14,754 nucleotides of DNA from Deltaproteobacteria bacterium. Lineage in GTDB: Bacteria; Bdellovibrionota; UBA1018; UBA923. The notes beneath the pieces were generated by a model. The model was given only the letters and a program-made list of their open reading frames with translations. It was not told the origin of the DNA and did no database searches. Below are positions 1 to 6,778 of this stretch, piece by piece. The DNA lies in the NCBI GenBank assembly GCA_016194725.1, contig JACQAW010000197.1:1-14754 (forward strand), given 5' to 3'. A program made the translations under genes and the position numbers. Every line of letters starts with the position of its first letter. Within the stretch, counting starts at the first letter, position 1.

Positions 1-474
1 AAACTCATGACTGCCCAGCAAAAGCAGTGGCTGCGCGACTTCGTGCATGCCGGCGGCGGATACCTGGGCTTTTGCGCCGGCGCTTTTCTGGCCGACGCCA
101 AGGTGGACAACGAAAATACGATCGAAGGGCTGGGCTTCATTCCAGGAACCACGCGCGACCGGCGCGACGACGCAAAAGCGGTCATGGTGATGCTGGACTG
201 GCGGGGCAAGCAACGGCACGTTTACTTCGAAGGCGGTGGGTATTTTGAATTTCCGGCAAGCTCCCCTGTCAACGTCATTGCCACCTATGAAGACGGAAAA
301 GCGGCAACCATCGCGGTACGCTACGGCCATGGCCACGTCGTAGTCACCGGGCCCCACCCTGAAGCCCCAGACTCGTGGAAAGAAGCCGCCGGCCTTGAAG
401 ATCCGGACGGCTCGGATTTTGACCTGGCTGATGATATGCTGCGATCAGTACTGGCTTTTCGTTCGGCCAACTAA
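1..474 (+). CDS. BPL_N-type glutamine amidotransferase-like protein, 3' part only
   Basis: The frame is open from the first base of the window, so the gene starts upstream; the ATG at 7 is probably internal. The visible 155 residues carry a GGGYLGFCAGAF nucleophile elbow with its Cys codon at 73-75, and a later GPHPEA motif with His at 355-357 and Glu at 361-363. This Cys/His/Glu arrangement is typical of class I glutamine-amidotransferase-like folds and matches the N-terminal domain of eukaryotic-type biotin-protein ligases (BPL_N), which in bacteria often occurs alone. The substrate of such stand-alone proteins is generally unknown. An EGGGYFEF segment lies between the two motifs, as expected for this family. 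The missing 5' end would hold the first strand and any signal peptide. Family assignment is fairly secure; the reaction is not. Confidence 0.8.
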   Translation, partial: KLMTAQQKQWLRDFVHAGGGYLGFCAGAFLADAKVDNENTIEGLGFIPGTTRDRRDDAKAVMVMLDWRGKQRHVYFEGGGYFEFPASSPVNVIATYEDGKAATIAVRYGHGHVVVTGPHPEAPDSWKEAAGLEDPDGSDFDLADDMLRSVLAFRSAN

Positions 475-503
475 GAACAACCAGGGGGTTTCAGCTGTTT
501 AGC

Positions 504-896
504 TTGATTGCGCTGTCTACGCTGCTTGCAGCCTCAGCCGCCGAAAAGGGCAAACCTAATATCCAGCGCCACTACGACAAAGCCGGCAATCTGACCGAGG
601 TCGTCTTTTACGACTATAGCGTCGAACCCGTGCAGGTGGAACGCCTGACCATCGAAAAGGACAGCCGGGTCCGCACCACCCAGCGTGGGCGTCTGCTTTT
701 AAGGCGCGAGACTGAAAAGTACTCGGCCCCTGGCGTGCTGAGCGACCGCGAAATTGAGTGGTGCAGCGAAGGCAACGGCAATATTGATCGAAAAACTGTC
801 ATGCATTACGTGAACTTCAAGATCGACGTCGTGGAATATGCCCTGCGCGAAGGCGAGTGGAAGCTCATCTCGACTACCCCTGCCAGCGGGCTTTGA
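504..896 (+). CDS. small exported protein of unknown function
   Basis: A 130-residue product starting 29 bp after the previous stop and ending 34 bp before the next gene, so the three probably share a transcript. The start is uncertain. TTG at 504 gives a short hydrophobic stretch ending ASAA, which reads like a signal peptide without a basic N-region. A purine-rich AGGGGG at 483-488 lies about 15 bases upstream of that TTG, which is far; an in-frame CTG at 495 would be better spaced and would add MFS to the hydrophobic segment. The mature part is charged and beta-rich, starting with a YDKAGNLTEVVFYDY-like stretch and containing one Cys. I recognise no family. It most likely acts in the periplasm or outside the cell, judged only from the leader. 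Confidence 0.6.
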   Translation: MIALSTLLAASAAEKGKPNIQRHYDKAGNLTEVVFYDYSVEPVQVERLTIEKDSRVRTTQRGRLLLRRETEKYSAPGVLSDREIEWCSEGNGNIDRKTVMHYVNFKIDVVEYALREGEWKLISTTPASGL

Positions 897-930
897 CAAT
901 CGACGCGACATCGAGTTAGTGACCTGGTTC

Positions 931-2244
931 ATGAATACAGGAATCTTGTTAGCTTCGATGTTTTTCGCTTCGGTCGGTTTCGCGGCAGGTCCACTGCCCC
1001 ATCTTGATCTGGATATGACGGGCGCCGAGTATGCGCGCATTCTCGAAAAAAGCGGGCCCGAGTCCAAGTCTGAGCCCGAGTCCAAGTCTGAGCCCGAGTC
1101 CAAGTCTGAGCCCGAGTCCAAGTCTGAGCCCGAGTCCGAGTCCATGATCCTCAACACCCTCGCCGGCGACCCCCTCGATGCCATTCTGACCGTGGGTCGC
1201 AAAAACCTGGATTGGCTCACCTATATCAACCAAAGCCGCGGCGAAGCCCAGAAGCTTTCGTTCAGTACGGCGGAAACCCAGCTGGCGTATCCCGTCGAGC
1301 AGCCCAAGACCTATAACCCAGCCCTTATTCAGGCCAACTACGACGAGCTGGTTTCGGCGTTGCCGCAGGAAATGAAAGCAGTTCTGCTGGGCGACGCACC
1401 CTTCACCGCCGGCCCGCCCATCGACGAGGCCGGCTATCTGGACTGGGGCCTGAAACTGGATCGTGCTTATCAGAACGCCGCCCGCTGGCGCCTCATGGCA
1501 CCCTATCTGGACGAGCTCGCACGCCGTAAAGCGAATGACGTGCGCGGCTATTATTTTTTTAAGAAGGTAAACGATCTCAAAGAAAAGCTGGAGCATTGGG
1601 CCTCGCTCAATAGCGAAACTCAAGCAAGATACCGGTCGTATCTGATCGGTATGTGCCTCAACAATTCCGTCTCGGGCTGCGCCAAAACGGTCGACGCGCA
1701 GCTGGCCAAGGGCGCCGCCTATAAGCTCTATCAGCGGTTTCTGGGGCGTTCGATGCACCTCTTTGAGTCTTTTTTCAACATCAGCGTCAAACGCTCCGAC
1801 GTGCGCTGGGACGACCGCGACCAGTCCATGCACGTACCGTTCGTGCAGCCCACCGACATCTTTCAGCAGTTTCTGAGCACGAACATCGAAGACGAGTGGA
1901 AATGGAACGGCTGGAAACTGCTGCTCGACTTCGTCGCCAATGCCGATCCGAACAGCACTCCCCATCTGGTATTCGTTCCCGGAGCAACCCCGCACGTCAA
2001 CGGCCTGGCCGGAAACGAAATCACCATGGACGAAAACGCGCCGCTCACCGAATACAACGTGCGCTGGACCATCCGCCACGAGTACGGCCACGTGCTTGGC
2101 TTTCCCGACTGCTACCAGGAGTTTTACGACGCGGAGCAGGGCGTGATGATCAGCTACCAGATCGACATCACCGATTTGATGTGTTCGCGGCGTGGGCACC
2201 TGAAAGAGCGCCACCACACCGAGCTTCGGCGCGCTTACCACTAG
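931..2244 (+). CDS. secreted zinc metalloprotease, metzincin-like (HExxHxxGxxD)
   Basis: ATG at 931 gives a 437-residue protein with a clean signal peptide (hydrophobic run ending GFAAG around residue 19). Longer readings to 838 place extra polar residues before the leader and run into the previous gene. After the leader comes a low-complexity PESKSE repeat (about residues 43-71), then about 300 residues with no domain I recognise. The catalytic motif H383-E-Y-G-H387-x-x-G390-x-x-D393 lies near the C-terminus, followed by a DLM segment with Met417 that looks like the Met-turn of metzincins. The Asp as third zinc ligand is the arrangement known from snapalysin-type enzymes; whether it is used here is inference. 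Only about 20 residues follow the Met-turn. The stop codon lies inside the left arm of a long palindrome. The fold of the N-terminal region and the substrate are unknown. Confidence 0.8.
   Translation: MNTGILLASMFFASVGFAAGPLPHLDLDMTGAEYARILEKSGPESKSEPESKSEPESKSEPESKSEPESESMILNTLAGDPLDAILTVGRKNLDWLTYINQSRGEAQKLSFSTAETQLAYPVEQPKTYNPALIQANYDELVSALPQEMKAVLLGDAPFTAGPPIDEAGYLDWGLKLDRAYQNAARWRLMAPYLDELARRKANDVRGYYFFKKVNDLKEKLEHWASLNSETQARYRSYLIGMCLNNSVSGCAKTVDAQLAKGAAYKLYQRFLGRSMHLFESFFNISVKRSDVRWDDRDQSMHVPFVQPTDIFQQFLSTNIEDEWKWNGWKLLLDFVANADPNSTPHLVFVPGATPHVNGLAGNEITMDENAPLTEYNVRWTIRHEYGHVLGFPDCYQEFYDAEQGVMISYQIDITDLMCSRRGHLKERHHTELRRAYH
1057..1143 (+). repeat. in-frame 18-bp tandem repeat encoding PESKSE
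   Basis: Four perfect copies of an 18-bp unit (CCCGAGTCCAAGTCTGAG) occupy 1057-1074, 1075-1092, 1093-1110 and 1111-1128. A degenerate partial copy follows to 1143. Each unit encodes Pro-Glu-Ser-Lys-Ser-Glu, so gain or loss of units keeps the reading frame. It sits just after the signal peptide of the metalloprotease and probably forms a flexible charged linker. Perfect identity between copies, including third positions, suggests recent slippage. Confidence 0.95.
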
Positions 2245-2428
2245 TACCCCGCCCGCGTAACGATCACGTTTTGAGCGGCGGTTTTTCCCGCAGAGCTTCG
2301 TCAGCGGATCACAAAAAATCCTCACCAGCCCGCACCGGGGATGGTTCCGGTTTTTTGCGTTCCGCTTCCTCGCTCTACGGAAAAATCCTTGCTCAAAAGC
2401 GCGATCTTTATGCGGGCGGGGTACTAGT
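2240..2428. repeat. 189-bp imperfect palindrome, possible MITE-like or palindromic element
   Basis: The left arm (2240-2318) is the imperfect reverse complement of the right arm (2351-2428). The outer 17 bp are perfect (2240-2256 against 2412-2428, beginning ACTAGTACCCCGCCCGC). Inside, pairing continues for about 60 more positions with scattered mismatches, G-T wobbles and one single-base bulge on each side, roughly 80% overall. A 32-base centre (2319-2350) separates the arms. Transcribed in either direction it would fold into one long hairpin. The left arm contains the stop codon (2242-2244) of the metalloprotease gene. I see no transposase and no convincing target-site duplication. It may be a non-autonomous mobile palindrome, or a large terminator or RNA-processing structure. 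Confidence 0.85.
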
Positions 2429-2642
2429 CAGCAAAAATCAAGCACCGTCCAAGTTCTGCGCACTGGCAAGGCAAAGGCAGCGGTCTATGCCGTAGGCGCT
2501 GTCCGCCCCATCAGTCATCTCTATAGAATACCCCTGAAAAGAAGCGAGCTCTTTCATTGCGTTAAGGCCGCCGGCGCGCACCCCGCGCGGCGCTCGCGTG
2601 GCTCCATACTTGCTCTATAGAGAGGCAAGAGGAGAGCGAGCC
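2429..2642 (+). promoter_or_regulatory. non-coding leader region with GC-rich hairpin and repeated CTCTATAGA
   Basis: This stretch lies between the palindrome and the M13-like gene, and I see no gene in it. A 9-bp direct repeat CTCTATAGA occurs at 2519-2527 and 2613-2621; each copy contains TATAGA, a possible -10 element, but neither has a good -35 box at the usual distance. A GC-rich stem-loop (about 2569-2578 with 2584-2592, loop CACCC) lies between the copies. A purine-rich Shine-Dalgarno (AAGAGGAGA, 2628-2635) sits 7 bases before the ATG at 2643. A promoter for the next gene pair is expected here but is not pinned down. Confidence 0.35.
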
Positions 2643-3878
2643 ATGAAAAACCAAGTTGCCCTGTCCTTGCTTTTGAGCTGCCTGATTTCGGGCACCGCGC
2701 ATGCCGGAAAGGGCAGCGTGGTTGCGCCCTGCCCGCCCAAGGCCCCGCAAATTCCGCTTCCAGCCGACATCATGAGAGCCGCCATGCCCGGCCAGGCCAC
2801 GCCAGCGGGGTTCTGCGCCGACCCTTATCTTTCCATCTGCGCCTCCTATGGTGGCGGCAACGAATATCGCGAGAAAAATTTTCGCCGTTTCATGGACGAA
2901 GCTTCGGCGCACGCGCTGGAGCTGCTGGCCAAAAAACATGGTTTGGACCAGGTTCCAGCTTCGGTAAAGGCACCAGAAGAGCTCAAAAAAACACTCGCGA
3001 AGCTCGCCCTGATTCCCGGTGCGATTGCGGAATACGAGGCGCTGCGCACGCGCTACACCACTGACCGTTACCAGGCCATCGAGCGCGACACCATGAGTAC
3101 CTACGCCGAGTACGCGCGCGGTTATGAGCTCAAAGCCGTCGATGCTCAGATGGCGGCGGGCAAGCTGAGCTGGGCCAGCGCTCAGCTCATGAAAGCCGCC
3201 ATTATTGATACCAAGGTCCTGCTCGACTTCGACATCGACGCCATGCCGTCCATCATAGCCGCTAGCCGCGACGCGCTGGCCACAGCGTACAGCGCCTGGT
3301 GCGGAGCCGACCATATGGGCGACAACGCGTTTCAGACCTCGGTAGGCGGCCAACGTGTTGTCATCTTTTGCGCCGGCACTTTTTTAAGGGCCGAGGGCAG
3401 CGGTGAAGACCGGGTGAAAAATTTCCGGAACATCTTCGGGGTCATCGGGCACGAGCTGGGCCACACGATCGACCCGGGGCCCTTTCCTAAGACTTACGAA
3501 AAGTATATGAGCTGCGTGGCCAATGGCAACATCGATGGCATGACGTCAACCGGTGGCACCTTCACGGGCTCGACCGACGAAATCGAGGCTCAGCTGCGCG
3601 GAAACATCTCGGCGTCCCACCGGGGCGAAATCGTGGCCGACTTTTGGAGCGCGCAGGCCGCGGTGGCGTACTTTAACGAGGCGCCGCAGCTGGGCGCGCA
3701 GGAGCGCTTCGACATGCTTCGCCAGAGCTGGTCGCTTTACTGCGGCAGTGGCGACGACGGAAACCACCCCCTGGGCCACTACCGCATTGCCAACGTGCTG
3801 GGCCTTGACCCCGGAATACGCAAAGCGCTGGGCTGCCAAGACGCACCTGCGAAGGAAAAGGCATGCGCAATTCAATAA
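2643..3878 (+). CDS. secreted M13-like (neprilysin-type) zinc metallopeptidase
   Basis: ATG at 2643 follows a strong ribosome site and gives 411 residues with a signal peptide ending TAHAG near residue 20. The C-terminal half has the M13 signature order: an N-A-F-x9-V-I-F-C-A-G-T-F segment like the family's NAYY...IVFPAGI strand, H270-E-L-G-H274-x-I-D, then E329-I-V-A-D333 supplying the third zinc ligand and the following Asp. A final H375-P-x-G-H-Y-R-I segment resembles the substrate-binding HxPxxxRV region. M13 enzymes usually run about 650-750 residues, so this is a short version with a reduced, divergent N-terminal half (Cys-rich start, then helices). It is predicted to cleave peptides in the periplasm or outside the cell. 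It overlaps the next gene by 16 bp, which implies coupled translation. The family call is by motif; the substrate is unknown. Confidence 0.82.
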   Translation: MKNQVALSLLLSCLISGTAHAGKGSVVAPCPPKAPQIPLPADIMRAAMPGQATPAGFCADPYLSICASYGGGNEYREKNFRRFMDEASAHALELLAKKHGLDQVPASVKAPEELKKTLAKLALIPGAIAEYEALRTRYTTDRYQAIERDTMSTYAEYARGYELKAVDAQMAAGKLSWASAQLMKAAIIDTKVLLDFDIDAMPSIIAASRDALATAYSAWCGADHMGDNAFQTSVGGQRVVIFCAGTFLRAEGSGEDRVKNFRNIFGVIGHELGHTIDPGPFPKTYEKYMSCVANGNIDGMTSTGGTFTGSTDEIEAQLRGNISASHRGEIVADFWSAQAAVAYFNEAPQLGAQERFDMLRQSWSLYCGSGDDGNHPLGHYRIANVLGLDPGIRKALGCQDAPAKEKACAIQ

Positions 3879-4645
3879 CGTGGTGCTGGATTCTGGTGGC
3901 GACGCTGTCTTTACCGCAAATCGTGGCGAGGGCTGACGACTGCGTCCACCCCGAGCGCGACGATACTGGCCCGCTCAAGATCGTGGCCCTGGGCTCGCTC
4001 ATGGCTATTCCCACTTACGTGCTGGGCGTGACCTGGCACGAAGGCTCGCATGCCGTGGCGGCCGAGCTCATGGGCGGCAACGTGACGGAATTTTCAATCC
4101 TGCCCGAGCATCATCCGATCGACGGGCATCTGACGTTCGGCCACACGAACTACAACAGCGGAAAAATTTGCGGCGGCGGCACCGACGGCAACGGCGTGCT
4201 CCAGCTCACGTATTACTGCCCCTTCTCCACGGGCAAAGACGTGTTCATCACGGTGGCGCCCAAAATTACCGACCTCACATTGATGGGATTTTATACCGCT
4301 TTGAATGAAACCAACCACCTGCCTTCCAATCTGTACGCTCGAATCGCGATGTCGTCCATTGCCGTGGGCGCGTGGGTCGACTTCAGCAAGGATCTGCTCG
4401 CTACCTCGAATTACGACGACGTCAACCGCGTCTACAAGCTGCTGGGCCAGAACCCGCACGACAAAACCAACCCCTATGCCTTGACCTATCTGGGTTTGAC
4501 CGCGATTAGCGGCGCGGGCGTGGGGCGCGGCGTGTACAAGCTGCTCACGCGTCGCGAAGCCTCGCCGAAAAAACACAAGCCCGGGCAAACTGAACGCGAG
4601 CTGCTCCTTACTCCCCAGCTGATTGGCGTGGGCGGAACTTTTTAA
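3863..4645 (+). CDS. membrane HExxH protein, M50-like (site-2-protease-type) candidate
   Basis: ATG at 3863 lies inside the end of the preceding peptidase gene, behind AAGGAAAAGG, so the two form a translationally coupled pair. The 260-residue product has an N-terminal signal or anchor segment (residues 6-23), then hydrophobic stretches near 38-57, 128-147, 160-172 and 205-228. The second leads directly into H59-E-G-S-H63-A followed by GGNVTEFSI, which closely resembles the HExxH plus G-x-x-V-x-E-F-S-I pattern of M50 intramembrane peptidases. A classical NxxPxPxLDG motif is absent. D173 in GAWVDFSKDL, followed by an N-Y-D-D stretch, could supply the third ligand, as in some M50B-like relatives, but this is a guess. 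The C-terminus ends in Phe after alternating hydrophobic residues. It may be a divergent membrane peptidase or a degenerate one. Confidence 0.6.
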   Translation: MRNSITWCWILVATLSLPQIVARADDCVHPERDDTGPLKIVALGSLMAIPTYVLGVTWHEGSHAVAAELMGGNVTEFSILPEHHPIDGHLTFGHTNYNSGKICGGGTDGNGVLQLTYYCPFSTGKDVFITVAPKITDLTLMGFYTALNETNHLPSNLYARIAMSSIAVGAWVDFSKDLLATSNYDDVNRVYKLLGQNPHDKTNPYALTYLGLTAISGAGVGRGVYKLLTRREASPKKHKPGQTERELLLTPQLIGVGGTF

Positions 4646-4653
4646 TTTCCGTT

Positions 4654-5292
4654 TCAAGGCGCTATCGTGCGAACCAGGCAGTAAACGTGAGCAGGATCGT
4701 CAATCGAGGCCAGCTCGGTAAAGCCAACGGCCTTGTAAAAACGCACGGGCCCCGCCCCGCAGTACACGTGCAGGCCGGGCACGTTCAGGTGGCGAAGATC
4801 GGCGCAGAACTTTTCAACCAGCAGCTGGCCCAGGCCCTGGCCGCGGCAGCTGACATCGATATTCACGTGCAGATGGGCAGGATACTGCTTGGCCAGCGTG
4901 CGATGCACCGACACCGGAAAACGGCGCTCGGGTGTTTTTTCAAGGTGCAACGTTCGAAGCACGAATCTTTTTAAATCATTGTTGCGCACGTAGCGCCCGC
5001 GCAGCACGTCCAGCAGCAGCGGCAGCTTCGAATGCAGGCGTTTACGGCGATCAAAACGGAGGGTGTCGGGGCATCCTGTAAGATAACCCTTCACGGCGCC
5101 ATCCACCTCAGCCACATAGCTCCAGGCAGGCAGCAGTCTTTGGTAAGGACCAATCCAATACTCTGAAAAAAAAGGCCAGCGTTCGCGCGAAATCTCGGCG
5201 CCGCTGTTGCCCGTGCGGCAACACAGCTCGCGCATCACGGTCCAGTCACGATCCGAGCCGGGATTACGAATTAACGCTCCTGGTACACGCAT
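4654..5292 (-). CDS. GNAT-family N-acetyltransferase
   Basis: A 212-residue cytoplasmic protein without a signal peptide. Its acetyl-CoA pyrophosphate-binding motif A is R150-G-Q-G-L-G155 after the strand HLHVNIDV. Motif B follows at about residues 181-191 (GPVRFYKAVGF). The N-terminal IGPYQRLLP and the strand YVAEVDGAVKGYLTG recall the acetyltransferase-like domain family related to the C-terminal domain of O-GlcNAcase, although the insert at about residues 82-130 is longer than in a minimal GNAT. The acceptor is unknown. The ATG at 5290-5292 overlaps the end of the upstream 3D-domain gene by 22 bp, so they are probably co-translated. Its 3' end lies 8 bp from the convergent M50-like gene, and no terminator is visible between them. 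Confidence 0.85.
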   Translation of the reverse strand: MRVPGALIRNPGSDRDWTVMRELCCRTGNSGAEISRERWPFFSEYWIGPYQRLLPAWSYVAEVDGAVKGYLTGCPDTLRFDRRKRLHSKLPLLLDVLRGRYVRNNDLKRFVLRTLHLEKTPERRFPVSVHRTLAKQYPAHLHVNIDVSCRGQGLGQLLVEKFCADLRHLNVPGLHVYCGAGPVRFYKAVGFTELASIDDPAHVYCLVRTIAP

Positions 5293-5891
5293 GACTTGGG
5301 ATCGGGTTTCTCTATAATTTTTATGGTCAACGGTTTGAGATTGCGAATGCCCTGGGCCACCAGAATATCGCCGCGGTCGCCATCGCCCACGAAAAGGTCG
5401 ACGCGATCATGTTTGATGGCGCTGCCGATGTCTTCAGCCAGCCAGATGCCGTCATGCAGGCTGCCATCGGGCAGGCGCATGCCGTCGGTTTCGACGATGT
5501 AAATTTCCGAGCCCAGCGGAACGACGTCGGGGTCCACCGCCACGGTATGAAAAGGCACAAGCTTGCAAGTGCCGATGCCGTAGCCATAGTGCGAGGGCGA
5601 AATCAGGTAACGAATGGCGCCGTCTTTGCGTCCGGCGTAGTTGATCACGCGGCCATCGACGAGCCGCCCGGTGCCTTCGATATCGACGGCACGGCGAAAG
5701 GCGCCGCTGACCGTGGCCAGCACATCGCCGTTCATATTCAGAATGTCGGTATCACGGGGCCGGCCCTCGTATTCGCTTTCCAGGACGACATAATAGTAGG
5801 TGTTGCGCAGCTTGATGGCCGCTTGCGAGCTGGCCATGGTGGAAATGCTGGCTACGATAGTTAATGCGAATGTCGTCAATAATGTACGCAT
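5271..5891 (-). CDS. exported 3D-domain (double-psi beta-barrel) protein
   Basis: A 206-residue protein with a signal peptide ending around SSQAA (residues 21-25). The C-terminal half shows the three conserved aspartates that name the 3D domain: D120 in VAVDPDVVPLG, D154 in AEDIGSAIK and D165 in RVDLF. This fold is shared with the catalytic domain of MltA-type lytic transglycosylases, so a role in cutting or remodelling peptidoglycan in the periplasm is plausible but not shown. The N-terminal part (about residues 30-90) contains a VSGAFRRAVDIEGTGRL stretch often seen ahead of this domain. One Cys at 109 and one near the C-terminus (201) could pair. It is the first gene of a minus-strand pair with the GNAT gene. 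A GGGGG tract about 11 bases before the ATG could be its ribosome site. Confidence 0.85.
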   Translation of the reverse strand: MRTLLTTFALTIVASISTMASSQAAIKLRNTYYYVVLESEYEGRPRDTDILNMNGDVLATVSGAFRRAVDIEGTGRLVDGRVINYAGRKDGAIRYLISPSHYGYGIGTCKLVPFHTVAVDPDVVPLGSEIYIVETDGMRLPDGSLHDGIWLAEDIGSAIKHDRVDLFVGDGDRGDILVAQGIRNLKPLTIKIIEKPDPKSCVYQER

Positions 5892-6178
5892 CGGTTTGAG
5901 ACCCCCAAACTAGTAAACTCTACAGCGGGCTAGTTTGTAAAGGGTTGGCAACCAGAAAGGGTTCTAGTGCATTGAGCCACGGAGTGTTAACGACCGACCA
6001 TGGTTTCTTCCTTCGTCCGCCACTTCAGGAGTCGCGGGCAGATCATAAGTTAATATTATTAACGCGCATAGCTATTTAGAATTGGCGCTTATGCCTGGTG
6101 CCATATATAACCGGCGCATCTTTGGGAAGCCATTCGGCTGGCCTGAAGCTCAACAATTTGTTTTTATCCGGGGGTTCC
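5892..6178. promoter_or_regulatory. divergent intergenic region with an inverted repeat and a promoter candidate
   Basis: These 287 bp separate the 3D-domain gene (leftward) from the small exported gene (rightward), and I see no gene here. CAAACTAG at 5906-5913 and its exact complement CTAGTTTG at 5930-5937 form an inverted repeat just upstream of the leftward gene, a possible operator. For the rightward gene, TTGGCG (6082-6087), a 16-bp spacer and TATATA (6104-6109) make a reasonable sigma70-type promoter with a leader of about 60 bases. A very AT-rich patch (TTAATATTATTAA, about 6050-6062) lies upstream of it and might act as an UP element. Confidence 0.45.
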
Positions 6179-6694
6179 ATGAAGAATTTCGCTACGATCA
6201 TCGCCTTGTTTTCGCTCACGACGGCTGCGGCCCATGCCGCCGACCTGGTTCGTTTCACCACGAATGCCGACGGCAACAAAGTCGTTCAGCTCCACAGCGT
6301 AGGCGCCGGTGTGTCGGCCGACCTGTATAATGTCTTCGACAAGGCCGGCTTTCAGCGCCAGCAGCACGTCGAGGGCCGTCGCGTGTTCGGCCGCAATATC
6401 GAATCCTCGGTAATGTTCCTGAACGGCGCCAATTACAACACGTCGTTGACGATCAACGACCAGACCCAGGTTCATGTGGAACGCAACGCCCGAGGCACCT
6501 TCATCAGCCTGCGCGGCGAGCTGGCCCGCGACATGCTTGAAGCCATGCAGAAGGCGGGCGCTAACCGTCCTGGCCGCGGCCGCGCTGGCATTGAAGAATA
6601 CGGCACCAATCTCGCGTTCTGTACGCTCGTGGGTGTGGTGGGCAGCGAGCAGAACAGGCATTTGACCTGTGAGATCGTCGTAAACGCTCGCTAG
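6179..6694 (+). CDS. small exported protein of unknown function
   Basis: ATG at 6179 follows a GGGGG tract (6170-6174) and gives 171 residues with a good signal peptide ending AAAHAAD near residue 20. An upstream in-frame start at 6098 would put 27 residues before the leader and would lie inside the predicted promoter, so it is rejected. The mature protein is about 150 residues, with beta-type alternation and an Arg/Gly-rich loop (NRPGRGRAG) about 40 residues from its end. Two cysteines in the last 40 residues could form a disulfide. I recognise no family. Its own promoter candidate and its position facing a convergent gene suggest a single-gene unit. Confidence 0.75.
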   Translation: MKNFATIIALFSLTTAAAHAADLVRFTTNADGNKVVQLHSVGAGVSADLYNVFDKAGFQRQQHVEGRRVFGRNIESSVMFLNGANYNTSLTINDQTQVHVERNARGTFISLRGELARDMLEAMQKAGANRPGRGRAGIEEYGTNLAFCTLVGVVGSEQNRHLTCEIVVNAR

Positions 6695-6751
6695 GCTTTC
6701 AAGAAGAAAATGATCGGACGGCCACCAAGGACGGCAGCGCCAGGAATGCTT

Positions 6752-6770
6752 TTGACCGGTCACGGGTCAA
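6752..6770. terminator. weak stem-loop between convergent genes
   Basis: TTGACC (6752-6757) and GGTCAA (6765-6770) pair across a 7-base loop, between the ends of the small exported gene and the M6-type peptidase gene. Neither orientation is followed by a T-run, so intrinsic termination is doubtful. Confidence 0.25.
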
Positions 6771-6778
6771 GGACCTGA

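Noticed and set aside
1057..1143. Possible CRISPR array
   Set aside because: The units are contiguous, without spacers, and are in frame within a gene: a coding tandem repeat.
949..2325. A 458-codon open frame antisense to the metzincin-like protease
   Set aside because: It is a mirror of a GC-rich gene. The plus-strand reading has a signal peptide, a zinc motif and a Met-turn, while the antisense product has no recognisable domain and would run through the palindrome.
2240..2428. Complete insertion sequence
   Set aside because: At 189 bp it is too short for a transposase and no such gene flanks it. At most it is a non-autonomous element.
1896..2495. A 199-codon plus-strand frame across the end of the protease and the palindrome
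   Set aside because: It is Arg/His/Pro-rich in the way frame-shadow translations of GC-rich DNA are, it overlaps the catalytic domain, and it has no ribosome site.
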